60,000 nt of DNA from NCBI RefSeq assembly GCF_037975245.1, contig NC_092583.1:17384764-17444763 (forward strand), written 5' to 3'. The stretch's first letter is position 1, and every line of letters begins with the position of its first letter. Positions 1-13,118 of the stretch are shown here, piece after piece. Origin of the DNA: Apostichopus japonicus. Lineage: Eukaryota; Echinodermata; Holothuroidea; Aspidochirotida; Stichopodidae. A model generated the notes under the pieces. That model searched no databases, was not told the origin of the DNA, and saw only the letters and a program-made list of their open reading frames with translations. The position numbers and the translations under genes were made by a program.

Positions 1-948
1 TCATGTAGCGACTCCCGACGGAGCGATATAGGCCGTTAACGGTGCGTGGGTAGGCTTAGAATTAACTCCCTCTTTACGCGCACTGTGTGATTCTCAGACC
101 GAAAGCCTATTGTGTTACAACCGGCGCGTATGTGCTGTGATGTTATCGCGACATTAACCTAATATCGATAACAGATTATCACAGTACCGCAGAGATTTCA
201 CTTAATGTGACATCAACTTCTTCTCCCCGAGAACAATGTTCAAGGTAACATTAATGTTTCAAACGGACTGGTTACAGTTTTATTAATTGGAACTATATAC
301 CACAGACTGATTGGGTTAAGATTATCGATACAGACTTATAATGAATTAGACATGATCGTCTATATAACAATTTAAGGGTTGGGAGAACTTTTCTTTATTG
401 GAAACAGTTATATCGAAAGGTCGGCAGGCCACACACGCTCTTAGCTATTATAAAGGTTGAATGTATCTAAACTTTCAATTTTGGAATTACTGTGGAAACC
501 GAGCTAACTGGATCAACAAAATGTGTTTAAAAAAAAATATATTTCGGTATTGATCAGTTAGTAAGTAATATGTATGACGTTGGTAAGTGATATGTATAAC
601 GAGATCAGGCAAAACTTGGGGTTTTATGAATATTATTACAGCTCAGTTAGCACCGCCTAATCGATGTGACGTCACATAAAATTAGTCTATGCAACCTAAC
701 ATCAATGTTCTATGAATGTTCCTAAAAATCAATTTGAAAATATTATATTGAATTCTTACTTCATTTTTGTTTTATTCTTGACATTGTGATTCCATTTTTA
801 GAAAATTCGTTATCTCATTTGTTTAGCAATGATTTAAACAGGTGAACATTCCTTATTCGTTCGTTATTATCCATTTTTGCCTGCCTTGACTTTGATTGGT
901 TAATTATATCTAAGATCATCGGCGGAATATTGGTCAAATTCAAATGTA
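1..948 (-). other. Wnt6 intron 3 (left part), no gene seen
   Basis: Because exon 3 ends at a canonical donor at 1368 and no Wnt C-terminal exon (FHWCC-type cysteine-rich sequence) is visible on the minus strand here, this stretch is interpreted as intron. It is AT-rich unique-looking DNA with one CRE octamer at 667-674. No feature was recognised. Confidence 0.6.
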
Positions 949-1008
949 TGTGTAAAAGTAAGTTGGCCTGACGTTTCGATCCTAGCATGATCTTCTTCAG
1001 AGGCTAAA
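949..1008 (-). mobile_element. Dispersed repeat with hammerhead-like hairpin, copy 1
   Basis: A 60-bp block almost identical to 40094-40153 (three substitutions). Read on the minus strand, 966-1004 folds as stem I (GCCT/AGGC), a CTGAAGA core, a GATC/GATC stem II closed by a short loop, then GAAA-CG-TC, which is the hammerhead ribozyme order with a minimal, self-complementary ACGT stem III. One extra A lies between the core and stem II, so it is hammerhead-like rather than canonical. Such motifs are known in Penelope-like retroelements; no reverse transcriptase is visible nearby. Confidence 0.5.
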
Positions 1009-1368
1009 AAATGTAATGTCATTTAATAATGACAGTTATTGTAATCAAATGTAATAAAATCAAATGTAATGTCATTTAATAATCACAGTTATTGTTCGTT
1101 ATGTCAAGAACCAAAATCCTTTTTTTTTTTTTTTCTATTTCCTTTTCTCTGTATCCTCTCCCCGTCCCACCCCCACCTTCCCTCTCACATTCGTGTTAAC
1201 TTTCCCCCTCACCTTCCCGCCGACCCACCCCGTCTAGTTGTAAGCTTAGCTTCTAGTAATGAAATGTATCGAATAAATAGAGTCAATTGTAAATTGATTA
1301 GATTAACCGAAAATTAATAAAAAATTTAAGAAAAAGAAATTTAAAGAAAAATCTTCTCCGCTACTTAC

Positions 1369-1676
1369 CGCACGGCCTGCTTCATTATTATGCAACGTTA
1401 TTAACGTTCTTATGTCATTTCTTTTCCTTTGTTGAGCATCCATAAATTCTTTAGCTTTTAAATATCCAAATTCTATATTATCACCGCATCCTCCCCATTC
1501 CCATGACTCATCGATGACCTCATTTTCACTATTCGTTGGTTTTTTCTTCTTTTTGGTATTTCTCGGTCTGTCGGCACATCCACATTGGATGAGCTCACCC
1601 ATGCTACACGCCTGTGTCACGGCATATGTTGCCCCAGCTGACGTCACGGCGTTCACAAACGCCGTTTCTCTGGTAT
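1369..1676 (-). CDS. Wnt6: Wnt6 coding exon 3
   Basis: 308 nt, phase 1 in and phase 0 out, ending GCG/GTAAGT at HNNEAGRA. Encodes residues 101-203: TRETAFVNAVTSAG, AVTQACSMGELIQCGC, a lysine-rich linker (RPRNTKKKKKP) in the variable loop, then SWEWGGCGDNIEFG, EFMDAQQRKRNDIR and LHNNEAGR. The acceptor is a tandem CAGCAG. Splicing at the second AG (exon from 1676) gives LKQ-D-TRETAF, collinear with other Wnt6 proteins; the first AG (exon from 1679) would replace D with the two residues A and D. Confidence 0.93.
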
Positions 1677-4600
1677 CTGCTGATAGCAAACCAGAAATAA
1701 ATAAATAAATAAATAAATTAAAAAATATATAAAAAAGTAGACAGAAATACAATTGTAAAGAAAATTAGATACGTGCCTTCCTACTTGTTAAAAATTCCCC
1801 AATCTGATTGACCGGTTGACATCAGCTGACAGTGACGTGAGGATAACATACGGCAAAATCACCAGCGGATTATTATAAGTTGCAAATAAGAAGTATTTCG
1901 GCAAGCTTAATATCGATCCCAGCTAGTTGCCTAAGCTAATTCAAAACATATGTTGATAATTAAAATGCCAACAACTTGTAAGAACAGTTACGAGTATTCA
2001 GAACCTGAAAACTAGGAAGCGGAAAAAACGCCAAAAACGCGATGAATTTGTTGAAGATTTTCTTCTTTTTTACAGTTTCTTATTTTCTTTTTGCATTTTA
2101 CTTATTTTTGTTGAAAAATTCCAGAAGGTCCGGGGAGAGTAATTAGTTGCTCAAGGGCTGGATTTGACCCACGGGCCGCAGGTCGCCCGCCCCTAACGTA
2201 GTCTATTGATTGAATAAAATACAATGTATGTATCAAGTATCACAACGGGCCGCCAGACCTTGAAAAGTATAGGACTGTTTGATAATGACAGGTTTACATG
2301 TTAGTATACTTTATTATGGAAGCACCACACTTAGGCCTACAGCGTAATATCGAAAGCTGCGAATGACAAAATGTTGAGGAGGCTATAACTGAATTATTCC
2401 AATTTTGAGAAGAGGATGAGTAATGGTATCGCTTATGGCAAGCCATATGTGCAATAATTCAATAAACCGAGTTTATCGCCGTTAAACTCTGTTTTTCGAT
2501 CGATTAACTCAGTTTATCGAATGGATAACCGTGTTTTTCGCGATAATCTCAGTTTATCGAGCGAAAAGCAGGCTGACCTCGATAAACTAAGATTATCGGC
2601 GATAAACCGAGTTTATCAAATGGGAACTATGTTTTTCGCTCGATAAACTAAGTTTATCGATAATCTCTGTTTATCGATAAACTGAGTTTATCGATAAACT
2701 CAGTTTATCGCTCGATAAACTCAGTTTATCGCTCGATAAACCGAGTTTATCGAATTGGATACGGCACGCCACATGTGCAATAATTCGATAAACCGAGTTT
2801 ATCGCCGTTTACTCTGTTTTTCGATCGATATACTGAGTTTATCGTGAGAAACACGGTTATCCAGACGATATTGTAATTTTTTTTATCATTTTAGAATAAA
2901 ACACAATATTCAAGGACTTCAAATATCCTGTGCCACAAAATCGATTGATTGATGTGATCGATTTAAATTAACAAGGAGTGTAAATGTCTTTTATTTTATG
3001 TTATAAGTTATACTTTTAGTTATAAAACATTTTGTTTTACATTTTGTTAATTTAATTGATCGAAAACCACTCAATAACGTTCTAAAGAAGCTATGCGACA
3101 AGATGCAATTGTCTACAGTTAAATGTGGTACAAAGCAGACATTTCTTCTTTAACTTTGTCATCCGACCGACACAAAAATATTATTTTTTTGACATTGAGG
3201 CTGAAAACTATAAACGGGAAAGCATTCTTGCGTCATGTAATGTCAGTTCCTCCAGTACATGATATTAATGACAAGAATCTATCGTTGACATTCCTTCATA
3301 ATGCACACACTCAAAATGAAAAGAAAAACGAAAAAAAAAAAACGAATAAAAAAAGAAGAGTTACAGTGTATATAGATGAACTTAATAACATTGATGAACG
3401 GGGGTAAAAGGCCGCGATAATTTAACGCGGTAATAAAATGGCGTGATAGAGTGTGACCAACCAGCCGTCTGCAAAAGCCTTCAGTTTGTCAGGAAAATAC
3501 GCAAACTGTAAATTACAGGAATTAAACTATCAAACCATGCCTCGAAATGTGTGGACTTGAAGCTAGTAAGGATATCAATCAATAACTTCAACTCGAAATG
3601 TACTCGAGATTGAAGGATTTCATTTCTTCGTAAAGTAAAGAAACGCAGGTTTACATTTGTGGTATCTGGGGTTGGTGTAAGAGGAGGGGCGAGGGATATA
3701 TATTGTATTGGAGTGGATCTTTGGGTATGGGGGAGGGAAGGGGAGGGGTTACTTACCTTGTTTTAAGACTTTACCAACTGAATTCTGAACGGTAGAACAA
3801 TTCCATTTGCTATATCTGAGCTGGTATTGACATTCCCCTATTCCAAGCCGAGTACCCTCGACCACTGCTTCGACGATCTCCGGCTCTTTCCGGCAAATAT
3901 CGCGTTGACTGGAACTACCTTTCAGTTTCTTTGATCTTCTGCAGATGGCATTACGGTCAAAGGTCAACGGACTGCCAACGACCCTGAGAAAAATGTTACA
4001 TTAATATCTGATAAAACAGCAAAATTGAAAAATTGCAACAGCAAAATGGAAAACCAGTGTTCGGTGACTCGTTAGCCCATTCAGTTAGGAACTTGATTTC
4101 TGACGTGAAAGTCGACTGGTGTATCTCCCTTATTGTAAGCTAATGATTAAACATGTTAATTGAGATCACAAAATTATGTTGTCTTTGTTTTTTTTAGATA
4201 TGGGTGAAATAACCTGATAAACCCGAGAGCAGCAGATACATTAGACGGAACAAACCATCTTATATTTTATGCGCACTTTGTGAATTATCTGTCTAGATTG
4301 TCATTATTGTTGTTGATGCCAATTCTTTCTTAGTATTTCGAACATATTTGTGGGAAATATTAGTTCGCTCTCTAACGGATTAAATCACTTCTACTGCGTC
4401 ATTGAAGCTATGAAAAACAGTGGTAAAGTCAAGGGCGCGGACTTTACAGAATGTGTTTACGTGCTTGCGTTGTGTCCATTAAACTTACACAGAGTGCAAA
4501 GCGGTATGAACACGCGTAGACGGATGTCATGAAATGTGTTCGTTTCAATCAAAGCATTTCCATAGTCTCGTGTCGTAAGACAAACTTCTTATTAATGGAA

Positions 4601-6936
4601 ATCCAATCAGTTTCATTAAGCTACGTGTGGTAGAGATATTTATCATTAACAACGCCATCAACATCAAGGTAATAGAAATTTGACACTGTTTCACGCATGG
4701 CAACGCCTTGACATGACTTCAGCCTAGCCAGAATATATCTCAGACGAAACGAGATTTATCCTGTCTGTTTGAATGTGTGGTGTAGCATCACAAAGATCCC
4801 TGCCAAACAAGATAAGATCATGGATTCAACAAGGTTCAGTTTTATGGAGGAGTGTGAGAGATGGGGGAGGATGCCTAACCTATTTAATATTTCAGGTTAA
4901 AGCTTCTTATCGCTTCACTTTCGCAACAATCTATGTTTTACACACTACACGCAAGAGTTCAATGTATGCGATTAACCCCTACACATGCATGTGCATCAAG
5001 TGTTACAATACTAAACAACATATGGAGATCATGGACCTAAACACCTGAAAATGACTGTCTAGCTACATGCAGGTCGGATGGTTGCTTGCAATTTTCATGA
5101 TTTCACAGTGACCCCTACAGCGATTGGGAATAAGCACACTTGACCTTTTACCAGGCTTTCTAAAGAAATCGGGTGAATTTTACCGATTTCCGAAAGTTTG
5201 TGATCATACCCCAATAGACACTAATAATTTACTGAAAGTATTTAACGTTTTCTACGCCTTAGGCAGACATATTTGTTGAAAAAGTTCAATTCAATGGCGT
5301 GATTATTTGAGAAAAAGATGACTTGAAATCAATAAAAGAAGTGTCTGAAACGAGTCTATTATTGCTAGGGACCCCCAGGCAAAGTTACACATGAAATTAA
5401 TACCTGTTATCTATCGATTGTGTTTATTATGAATAGGGAAGGATGACGGAAAATTGACAAATGGAAAATTTGACTTCTGGATTTGTAAATTCAGAATAAA
5501 AAAGTTCTCATCCGTTGGTTATGTATTTCTTTGATTATTAATCTTGTTATGTTCTTGTTATCATTTAGTCTTATTGATCTTCCATACGTTAAGTACACTA
5601 AAGTCTTTACACGATACGATGTTTAGGCTGATAGACCTATCCCATATACCTATAGATTAAACATTTAAAATATCGTTCTGCCAAGTAATGTGTAATTCAT
5701 TGCGTAGCGAGCAGTGTCACGAGCATTTGCAGGCCTAATGTTGGGTCATGTCAGTATGCGGCGCCTCGCAACATAAAATTAACCAATCAGAAGAGAAAAG
5801 ACGGTCAGACATACATTTTGTTCATCGATAACCTAGATTTTAGGCAGTACAGCCTTTCCCGCGGGATTCAGTTTGGAAGTATGGATTTCTGGGTTACTAC
5901 GTACATGATAATCAAAGCATTTTGAAGGTCGTAGGCCTTGTTTATATGCTACTGTCCTCTTAACAGGTTCTGCTTACACCACATGTATTTATCAATTGTC
6001 TGTTTCTCATGCATATTTGATAAGGAAATATGATTGAATTTTCAATGATTTCCTTCTTCTAGAATGCTTGGATTTACACATTACGTTTCTATGAAATTGT
6101 TGTTATTTTACGTTATTTGTAGCAATCATGCTAATCTATTTACGACGTAAATTGAATATTCATTATACAATAATACATATTCATGAAACAACCTTCCTTG
6201 TTAAACTTGAAAACTACTTTCATATTTTTAAGTTCTCATTTTACATAAGTAGTGGTGTACCCTCTTGTAGGTTGTCAGCATTATCCTTTACTATGATCAT
6301 TGTAAGAACTGCTCAAATAATGTAGAACAGATGGAAATCAGCAGAAATATCGGTAATATCATTAAAAGGATAAGCTTACTGGCGTGACGTACTATTATGG
6401 GATATGAGAGGTAGTGTAGTGCACATAACTTCAAAGGTGGGAGGGGTGGGGATTCTAAATTTCCCAGACCGATTTAAGAGGCATGAACCTTTATAGAGGT
6501 CAAGTGGCGAATGAAGGATTTATGACTGGATTGTGGCTCTTGGCACTTTGAAGTCGACTCCCATATGTGGAATAGGGGGGGGGGTGGCATCTCCTCCAGT
6601 AAAAATATGTATCGAAGAGAAATTGTACATACTGAGGCATACGTAAATTAGGTCCATAATTAGCGATTAACCTACGCTGTGCTAAAAGTGCCTCTTGACA
6701 TGACTGAGGTTTAATAGTAGGTGTGCACCTATAGCAGTGGTCCAATTCTCGCCCAGATGAATGTGAAATATTCCATGACTGAATCATTTCACCGGTGACT
6801 CACGATTTGAGGTGTGAAGCCACCCCCTCCCCCACCAATACCCAACCCAATGTTACGCACGCCACTGTTGACAGGCAAGAAATACGTGTTGTAGAGTTCA
6901 ATGAAAGACATGCTTTGAACAAAAGCAAATCAAGGA

Positions 6937-7014
<78 letters not shown>

Positions 7015-7885
7015 CATTAACATAAAGTCTGTTCAAAGTATCTCTTTCGAGATCCGGCTTTAGGAATCACAAATGATTTCGAGTTGGTTAGCATCATGTT
7101 TGATCTTTAGAGTAAGGCAAAATATGTCACCAAAAACAGAACTAGTATTGTTCGATACAGGTGACAAACGCCTACAGTGGAATTACGACCTTCCTTACCG
7201 GTTTCGAACCTCTGGACATACAATCAGCGTCCATAGCCTAGTGGTTAGGGTGTCCGCGTACAGAGCGGAAGGCCCGTGGTTCGAATCCCGGTGGAGGCTG
7301 AAAGTTTTTTCACTGTTTTTCCAACTCATTACGATTTTCATTTATATATATATATATATATAGGCTATATATATAGAGTTGGTTGGTTGGCGTCTATCTT
7401 GGCGCAGAGTGCTCTATGTCCAGTGGACAGAGCGGAATATATGTTGATACTAGTTGAGACTATAGTGGAACTATATATATATATATATATATTTATAACA
7501 TGAAAAAGGTAACGTGAAATCGAAATCTACCTCTAAAATTTAAATTATACATTAAGAGTTGAAAACAAATACCGTCCTCTTTTAAACAATGACGTTTTGT
7601 AGTTCCAAAAGTGTTTCAAAAGTAAATTTAAACTAACCTTGGTTACCCAATTCTATCTATACTATAGCCTACTACTCCTACTGTAACATACGTGAGTTAG
7701 ATCCTTGCTAGCATGATGATGTATGCTATATATTATCATCTGATCACGTTAGAAAGACAAAATAATATGTTCTTGGAAACGATATAGATTTTGAGGGAAG
7801 GAAATACTTACCACCAGAGTCCAATAATATTAGAAGGCAAAACAAGAAATACAACAAGTCCCGTTACTCCTCTCCACCAATCCAT
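1369..7885 (-). CDS. Wnt6: Wnt6 ligand gene, 5' three exons (3' end outside window)
   Basis: Secreted, lipid-modified signalling ligand for Frizzled/LRP receptors. The gene joins exon 1 (7812-7885), exon 2 (3757-3983) and exon 3 (1369-1676), all with GT donors and AG acceptors, giving 203 continuous residues. Exon 1 gives a signal peptide ending in GLW; the split codon makes the second W, followed by VVGSPL, the WW-VGSPL signature of Wnt6. Exon 2 carries RLGIGECQYQ and KWNCS. Exon 3 carries RETAFVNAV, then AVTQACSMGELIQCGC and SWEWGGCGDNIEFG, and ends at HNNEAGRA. AVTQACSMGEL with HNNEAGR is diagnostic of Wnt6 rather than Wnt1, 9 or 10. The start at 7885 is the first in-frame ATG after an in-frame TAA about 36 nt upstream. 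Introns are phase 2, 1 and 0. The last exon (CHG-S-GSC lipidation site, terminal cysteines) is missing because the window ends within intron 3. The gene diverges from Wnt10 at 35.7 kb. Confidence 0.95.
1677..3756 (-). other. Wnt6: Wnt6 intron 2
   Basis: About 2.1 kb phase-1 intron between exons 2 and 3. It has an AAAT tetranucleotide run at about 1693-1720, immediately upstream of the exon 3 acceptor, and a palindromic minisatellite at 2450-2870. ORF-like stretches such as 3123-3407 are low-complexity and resemble no protein family I know. Confidence 0.75.
2450..2870. repeat. Palindromic minisatellite (GATAAACNNAGTTTATC units)
   Basis: At least a dozen units built on CGATAAACTGAGTTTATCG-like sequence, which is almost its own reverse complement. 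The block is flanked by a longer direct repeat: the segment starting CATATGTGCAATAATTC near 2445 recurs as CACATGTGCAATAATTC near 2770 with the same following sequence. The array could fold into many small hairpins or cruciforms. It lies in Wnt6 intron 2. Confidence 0.8.
3757..3983 (-). CDS. Wnt6: Wnt6 coding exon 2
   Basis: 227 nt, phase 2 in and phase 1 out, with the acceptor TTTTTCTCAG and the donor CAAG/GTAAGT. Encodes residues 26-100 of the N-terminal Wnt domain: VVGSPL, ICRRSKKL, DICRKEPEIVEAV, RLGIGECQYQLRYSKWNCS and VGKVLKQ. The cysteines and the NCS sequon sit where Wnt proteins have them, and the spacing matches Wnt6 closely. Confidence 0.95.
6941..7012. repeat. (AT)n microsatellite
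   Basis: A pure 72-bp AT dinucleotide array. The Ile-Tyr repeat ORFs that cross it on both strands are translation artefacts. Confidence 0.98.
7184..7342 (+). mobile_element. tRNA-derived SINE, copy 1
   Basis: A 159-bp unit that recurs in inverse orientation at 16211-16376. The tRNA-like head is 7227-7298 (72 nt): an A box TAGCCTAGTGG at 7234-7244, a 5-bp anticodon-like stem TCCGC/GCGGA, and a perfect B box GGTTCGAATCC at 7278-7288. The T stem is decayed, so this is not a working tRNA gene. A 43-bp leader precedes the head, an unrelated tail (GCTGAAAGTTTTTTCACTG...) follows it, and (AT)n comes immediately after. This is the architecture of a Pol III-transcribed SINE. Confidence 0.75.
7812..7885 (-). 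CDS. Wnt6: Wnt6 coding exon 1 (signal peptide)
   Basis: 74 nt: ATG plus 23 codons and two bases of a split Trp codon, then a GTAAGT donor. It starts MDWWRG, followed by a hydrophobic stretch (residues 7-22, rich in V, L, F and I) typical of a signal peptide, and ends in LW. It is too short for ordinary ORF finding. It was recognised because its last bases (TG) join the first base of exon 2 (G) to give LWW-VVGSPL, which fits Wnt6 without a gap. Confidence 0.88.
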
Positions 7886-9951
7886 TTGGTTCTTACTCTC
7901 CGTCAATGTTTCCAGAAAAAGTTACGAAATCTATAATATTTTTTTCTGTTTCTTTTTAATAATGTTTTAAACTGCTGATGAATATTACACCCTACTATCG
8001 TTAAAAGATTTAACAAACACTTTGTGTCAAATTCGTTGCATATTACCTTTTCCGTATTTTAAACAGTCGACCATTCGGTTTAGAAAAAAAAATATATAAA
8101 GCGTATATGTCTATAGACTTTCCTTTTGAAAGATATACGATATCCTACAGTAGAAAGGGGTTCCGCGAAATTTCCACTGATGGTTACATACGCGAGACCT
8201 TGACAACAATGCCTAACAAATCCTTCGGGAATCTTAAGCTGTCGTAAAATGTCATCGACTATTCCACTCTTTGCCTCTTGGTTTATTTAATTTGATGTTT
8301 CCATTGTTATCCGTCCTTTTGTTGTTTCCTTCTCTGCTTTCAAACGTTCCGCTCATCTATTGTCATCTACTTTTGCACGGCTAATTAATCACGACGAAGA
8401 GTCCCACTTCTTTTTTTCTCCTCCATTCAGAGTTGTCCATTACACCCCTATCGTTTTGATTGGGATTCACCGCTTTGGGTTGTTGCCCCCCTTTGATCAC
8501 CTTGTCAGTTACTGAACCTCTGGAACACGGTCTCAAAGAGGTGTAGAGAAAGACCCCACTTCTCGCTTCCTCTTTGATTTTGGTTTACTGCTCTTCTCTA
8601 CTAAATGGGTATTTTATGACTCTGGTCGTAAACACGTGGTAAACAAATTCGCTTTGAGTTGGCGAGTCTTATTTGCGGTGCGCGGACCTCCGAAATGCTA
8701 TTAAGTCTCTCAACACGAGAAGCCATATACACATATAGATACATTTATGTATTTATATATATATATATATGTAATATTTTTTATCTATTCTACCATATAC
8801 CTGTCTCTTCGGCACTTCGGGTTTAACTATTAAACGTGTCAATCCTGTACAGACCATACAGCAAACAAGATCAGAAGGCCCAAGAAGAAAAGAAAAAAAG
8901 AGTTACATTTTGAACTTGCTTCGTGATGAATGAGCTTTGAAATACGTCAGTCATTCCATATCAAGGATGATGGATGGGTTAGATTTGAGCTACATTGACC
9001 TCTCGGGTCCGCCATTTTTACTTTCCCTGTTATGTCTTATAGAATATATTATATCGATAGCTAGAAACCCAGACGTAGAACGCGCTATTGACAAGTTAAG
9101 GAGTTTAATCTCAGTATCGAAACAATGTCATATTGAGTATATTGTGAAAGAAACCCGTATAAATCATGGCCTCACGTCTCCCTCCAGCAAGAAACGCAGA
9201 ACAGACTGGAATGTAATACGCGATTTAGGCGCGTGGAAATATCTCGGTGAAACACCCCAGGGATTGTAGGCCGCTTGGAAAATACTAACTTTCTCGAGAA
9301 AAAAAAAGGACCGAGGAAAAGAAAAGAAAAGAAAAGAAAAGAAAAAAAATATATATAATAATAATAATTGGTAACTTTTCAAACCATAACAAAACCAGTC
9401 ACGTAGAATTATTCCCTACTCGAAAATACAACTTTGGAAAAGTTATGGGGATAAAAGAACGTCAGTGATAACAATACATATCTTTGCAAGGAATTTGAGA
9501 AAAACTATCACAGAGTCAAAGAAAATGAATTCAGATGACGTATGAAGGTGATCCATATAAGTTCACAGAGCTAGGTCATTTCCTAAGGTGGCAATCAATT
9601 TACGATCGAGCAACGAGCTGAAAAGTAAGACTTTATATTCTGCAATATTTTCAAAATGCGATACTGCTTGAGTCGGTATGTTGCCAACTCATCACACAAT
9701 ATCAACTTATAACAGTGCAGATTGCAATCTAATACCATTTTGTTGAAATTGTTAGATATCAACCTTCAAGATCGAGGCGATTCGTCAAAAGTGGTAGGAC
9801 CACCTACCCCAGAACACGCCCATAAGGCTAGCTCTTCAATAGTTTGATACAAATGTGTTTACAAATGCAAAATAATCTTTTTTCCCCCTCAATTACAAAT
9901 TATGTCGAATTTTATCAGCCTTGGTGCCCTATTGTATACGATAAAGATGAA
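7886..9951. other. Upstream flank of Wnt6, no gene seen
   Basis: AT-rich DNA expected to hold the Wnt6 promoter. No clear TATA box or CpG-rich block was identified. A purine run with GAAAA repeats lies at about 9310-9348. An open frame at 8937-9269 has no recognisable domain, and I do not consider it a gene. Confidence 0.5.
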
Positions 9952-10933
<982 letters not shown>

Positions 10934-12380
10934 GGATTTGACGTGACATGATATTGAAAGGTTTCAATCCTCCCTACATTATCTAGTCTTACTTTTGTCA
11001 GAACGATGAATTTTCGAAACAATTTACCTACAACAATTTTGTTGTAAGCAGATGCACCTTGTAGTCACATCAACGATGACGTCATGATATTGCGAGGCGG
11101 AAGAGTACTTCAAATTTTGTTTCGTTAATAAAATCATATTTTATTTATTTAACGTTGAACGGATCCCATTGAATTACTGTCAAATTGAATCCAAATAATC
11201 TTACAAACTCTTTGTAAAACCCTGCATGCTCAAGATTTTTGTCCTGTTCCATTGTCTTTAAGAAAATGAAATATTGTATATGAGGCAATACTTCTGAATT
11301 ATGTACCGTTATACACGGCGTTCGAGTTACAGAAACAACATGTGTATAGTTTGACCCTATAGACCTATAGAATTCATGTCGATAATTTCGTGAACATTTT
11401 GCTTGAACCAGAAAATGACAGACCCCACAGAAACAGTCTTGAAAAGGGTAAGAAAGATTTATGATGCGATGTCACGATATGATTTCTTGTTTAATCATAT
11501 AATTTGGTAATGGTATAGGCAATGCCAGTTCAACGCAGGTTCACTTTGAATGATCGACACTGGCGGTATAAAGCAAAACCCAGAGGCACTTTATACATAG
11601 CACCTGTAATTCTTTACGCTGTTTTGTTATTTTTTTCTCCATTTCCTCTTTTTTTTTCTTTTTCAATTTTCCCCGGCGTCTCCCTCAAGTGGCGTAAAAT
11701 AGATCGAAAATGTGTCAACATGAAATGTCGGTATTAGGCATCAAGTATAATAAAATATGACCAACAGGTTATTATTGAACCTGTTATGTACTACTACGAG
11801 ATGGAATTATGTGCATGGGGTGGGTACTTACATATGTGTTGACGACAACTTCGTTTGTAACAGTAAAATGATTCAAAGGGACATTTAAATATCGTGTTGA
11901 CCATGCTTTATAGAGTTTCTATAACACACTATATAAATTAGTTTTGTGTACTCGATTCCTTGCTCGTACTCGCCGAGTACCATGGTCTGTATTTGTACTG
12001 ATAGTTTAGTACTCCTAATCGTGAGAAATATGAAAACCAAGTATAAACTCATATACTCGTGGCATTTGTAACAGTATACGGCGAAGTTTATGCTAAACTA
12101 TTTAGACCAGCCGCTTTCACTGAAAATATTCAATATTTAAAGAGGTATGTATATAAAAAGGTAAGTTCCTGTTAATGGCCAGGGGTTATGAATATTCAAC
12201 GAGGTGATTGACTATCAATGTTTTTCACTTGTAATTAAGACGGCACGTGATTAATTAAGGAATTTCTTTTCAACCAAGTTTCATTCTCTATCATTAATTT
12301 CAGAAGTTTGGAGTGAAAAAGAAGGCAAGCTTTTTGTTTTACGAAATTAAGAAAGGACACATTTGACCTTCTACAAATGT

Positions 12381-12382
<2 letters not shown>

Positions 12383-12462
<80 letters not shown>
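12383..12462. repeat. (AT)n microsatellite
   Basis: A pure 80-bp AT dinucleotide array. Confidence 0.98.
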
Positions 12463-12466
<4 letters not shown>

Positions 12467-13011
12467 CCCTCAGTGAAAGATGATCCTGTGTGGTTACGCA
12501 ATACTACTGTACGGTGTAACAATAACCATTAATTTGATCCGGTTCCGATCCGGATTGGAACCATATCTAGTGTGAAACCGCTACACTGAAACTTATTTGG
12601 AATCCCATCACACCCCCCCCCTCCCTCACAGATACCCCTCTTCTACCCTCCCTCGGCGTAATTCAATTAAAATTGATTTGTCACTGCAGAGTGAATATTA
12701 CAATAATCATTGTCTCCACGGCAAGCAGAAAGAGGTTCGGGTAATTGTAAGGACATTGACCTTACAGTGACGTCATAATACAACGAGAAAAACAACACAG
12801 CAGGTCATGAGCTTAAGCAAAATTGCGACATCCCTGAACGGGAACTCCAAGTCTGAACGGGAACTACAATCATTAATAAACAATTGTGAATTGGTTAAAT
12901 AACTGTTTAACTAAATCGTAACTTAATTTCTAAATTAAAATTCTAAAAAAGACATAAAATACAACAACATAGCATTAGACTGTTCTTTACCAAATTCAAG
13001 ATTCTACATTT

Positions 13012-13118
13012 TGTATATTTATTTTGTATATTTATTTTGTATACTTATTTTGTATATTTATTTGTATAAATATTTTGTATATTTATTTTGTATATTTATT
13101 TTGTACATTTATTTTGCA
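13012..13118. repeat. 14-bp tandem repeat (TTTTGTATATTTAT)
   Basis: About seven and a half units of TTTTGTATATTTAT with a few substitutions and small length changes. Confidence 0.9.

Larger units (their letters stand above)
3984..7811 (-). other. Wnt6: Wnt6 intron 1
   Basis: About 3.8 kb phase-2 intron between the signal-peptide exon and exon 2. It contains a long (AT)n array (6941-7012), a tRNA-derived SINE (7184-7342) with AT tails, and a further short AT run near 7470-7492. The rest is AT-rich DNA in which I see no gene. Confidence 0.75.

Noticed and set aside
2450-2870. CRISPR-like array
   Set aside because: Units are contiguous palindromic minisatellite without unique spacers, in an animal gene intron.
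7227-7298. A functional tRNA gene
   Set aside because: A and B boxes and anticodon stem are present, but the T stem is mismatched, the anticodon is implausible and the unit is repeated with leader and tail, so a SINE is the better reading.
1369-7885. Wnt1 or Wnt9 identity for the minus-strand gene
   Set aside because: LWW-VVGSPL, AVTQACSMGEL-QCGC and HNNEAGR are Wnt6 features; Wnt1 and Wnt9 differ at these motifs.
8937-9269. 110-codon open frame on the plus strand
   Set aside because: No recognisable domain, splice context or homology; length is reachable by chance in 60 kb.
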